Positions 62,587 to 64,000 of a DNA stretch of 64,000 nucleotides are shown piece after piece (the stretch's first letter is position 1; each line of letters opens with the position of its first letter). Source of the DNA: Shewanella yunxiaonensis (GTDB lineage Bacteria; Pseudomonadota; Gammaproteobacteria; Enterobacterales; Shewanellaceae); NCBI RefSeq assembly GCF_018223345.1, contig NZ_CP073587.1:3466001-3530000 (forward strand). The letters run 5' to 3'. A program made the translations under genes and the position numbers. The notes below the pieces were generated by a model. That model searched no databases and was not told the origin of the DNA. It saw only the letters and a program-made list of their open reading frames with translations.

Positions 62587-62932
62587 CACGCCCCCAACTC
62601 AAGCCGATTCCAGCAAATGAAATTCTGCTCCCCAACAAAATTTCAGATGAAATAAGACTACGCGTAGTTTCACATTTGAATATTCTAACCTGCTAAATTG
62701 AAGTGAAAACTTGATGCCGGACAGAAACTATGCAGTTTTTAGTGCTGTGAATAGGAGAAAAGTCACTCATCCGATGACAGAAAATCATTTAAAAAGGCTT
62801 AGAAGCAGCATAATTGTAATTAAATTACAGATTTATTATAAAATCCGGAATCTTGACTCGTTTAGTGAAAAAATTAAACAAGGCGACAACGCTTAGATAG
62901 AACAAATAATGAAGATAAAACGCAAGAGAGGA
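62587..62932. other. AT-rich gap between aegA and the rrn terminator
   Basis: About 345 bases without a gene I can support. The part next to aegA must hold its promoter. A 60-codon open frame (62711-62896, starting TTG/ATG) has no ribosome binding site and no recognisable content, and is probably chance in AT-rich DNA. Confidence 0.5.
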
Positions 62933-62966
62933 AAAAGCAAAAGGCCTCGTCGTGAGACGAGGCCTT
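62933..62966 (-). terminator. Terminator of the rRNA operon
   Basis: An 11-bp perfect stem, AAGGCCTCGTC and GACGAGGCCTT, around GTGA. The minus strand continues TTTTGCTTTTTCC. It lies just past tRNA-Asp and ends the leftward rRNA transcript. Confidence 0.95.
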
Positions 62967-62974
62967 GCTATTAG

Positions 62975-63051
62975 TGGCGGGATGGACGGGACTCGAACCC
63001 GCGACCCCCGGCGTGACAGGCCGGTATTCTAACCAACTGAACTACCACCCC
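62975..63051 (-). tRNA. tRNA-Asp (GTC)
   Basis: A 77-nt cloverleaf on the minus strand: acceptor GGGGTGG paired with CCATCCC, encoded GCCA end, D-arm TAGTTCAGTTGGTTAGA, anticodon loop CTGTCAC with anticodon GTC (63015-63017), T-loop GGTTCGAGTCC. Very close to E. coli tRNA-Asp. It is the distal gene of the rRNA operon, 54 bases after 5S. Confidence 0.98.
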
Positions 63052-63105
63052 ACTGGGCCGAAGCCCAATTCTTACTGCCAGACGCTGCGCATCTGACTAA
63101 ATAGG

Positions 63106-63224
63106 CGCTTGGCGATGACCTACTCTCACATGGGGAGACCCCACACTACCATCGGCGCGATTGTGTTTCACTTCTGAGTTCGGAATGGAGTCAGGTGGGA
63201 CCACAATGCTATTGTCACCAAGCA
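63106..63224 (-). rRNA. rrf: 5S ribosomal RNA
   Basis: On the minus strand the sequence has the 5S blocks GTGGTCCCACCTGA, CCGAACTCAGAAGTGAAAC, GCGCCGATGGTAGTGTGGGG and GTGAGAGTAGG. The complementary ends GCTTGG and CCAAGC form helix I. About 119 nt; ends placed by this pairing. Confidence 0.97.
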
Positions 63225-63362
63225 AATTCGGTCAATTCGGAAAGCTGCTTCGTTCTCTACTTCAACCAAGTATTCATATTCATTCAAGGTTAACGACCTC
63301 CAGGGATGGAGGAAGTGCTAGAAAACATCTGGAATGTTTTCAGTAAAACCCATCTGGGTTGT

Positions 63363-64000
<638 letters not shown>

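Noticed and set aside
62711..62896. Short open frame in the gap before the rRNA terminator
   Set aside because: No ribosome binding site, AT-rich composition and no recognisable content; likely chance.

Overview
The window is chromosomal core sequence from a gammaproteobacterium, most likely Shewanella or a close relative. This is inferred from three things. The 2-methylcitrate cluster uses AcnD and PrpF and is followed by a large PAS-GGDEF-EAL sensor gene and ilvE. The block ppc / argE / argCBFGH / mrcA / pilMNOPQ-aroK-aroB-damX-dam / rpe-gph-trpS / dolP-diaA-yraN-lpoA / rsmI / rnpB is conserved. An rRNA operon lies at the right edge. I see no insertion sequence, prophage, CRISPR array or plasmid function.

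Layout. 1-5.5 kb: end of prpB, then prpC, acnD and prpF (propionyl-CoA to pyruvate plus succinate), closed by a terminator. 5.5-10 kb: a beta-propeller / PAS / GGDEF / EAL membrane sensor. 10-12 kb: ilvE, zapB, a DUF1107 gene and a candidate small RNA. 12.2-16 kb: an apparent leftward operon of a Cys-rich lipoprotein, selO, a DUF3630 gene, srkA and dsbA, themed on redox and envelope stress. 16-29 kb: less conserved genes, namely a TPR protein with a hexanucleotide repeat, a DsrE-like protein, ygbA, an orphan 7TM protein, a YSC84 protein, an acyltransferase, YkvA, RimJ, YgiQ, MAPEG, ThrE, a BamA/TamA-like outer membrane protein and an old yellow enzyme. 29.3-34.2 kb: rnpB and rsmI leftward, lpoA-yraN-diaA-dolP rightward.

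34.2-46.2 kb is the dam superoperon (pilMNOPQ, aroK, aroB, damX, dam, rpe, gph, trpS), as around dam in E. coli. Here a small membrane-protein gene on the opposite strand separates dam from rpe. Divergent mrcA encodes PBP1a, the partner of LpoA encoded at 30.6 kb. 49-56 kb is arginine biosynthesis: argCBFGH leftward, argE rightward, with a probable ArgR operator pair between them. 56-62.6 kb: ppc, a DUF1439 lipoprotein, cinA and aegA. The right edge carries, all on the minus strand, the 3' part of 23S rRNA, 5S rRNA, tRNA-Asp(GTC) and the operon terminator.

Most genes are ordinary housekeeping loci and no clearly new multi-gene system is present. The items most worth a second look are the small RNA candidate at 12.05 kb, the selO-srkA-dsbA operon with its Cys-rich lipoprotein, the in-frame hexanucleotide repeat at 16.5 kb, the 7TM protein without a DNA-binding domain, the antisense gene between dam and rpe, and the terminator-like hairpin between argG and argH.
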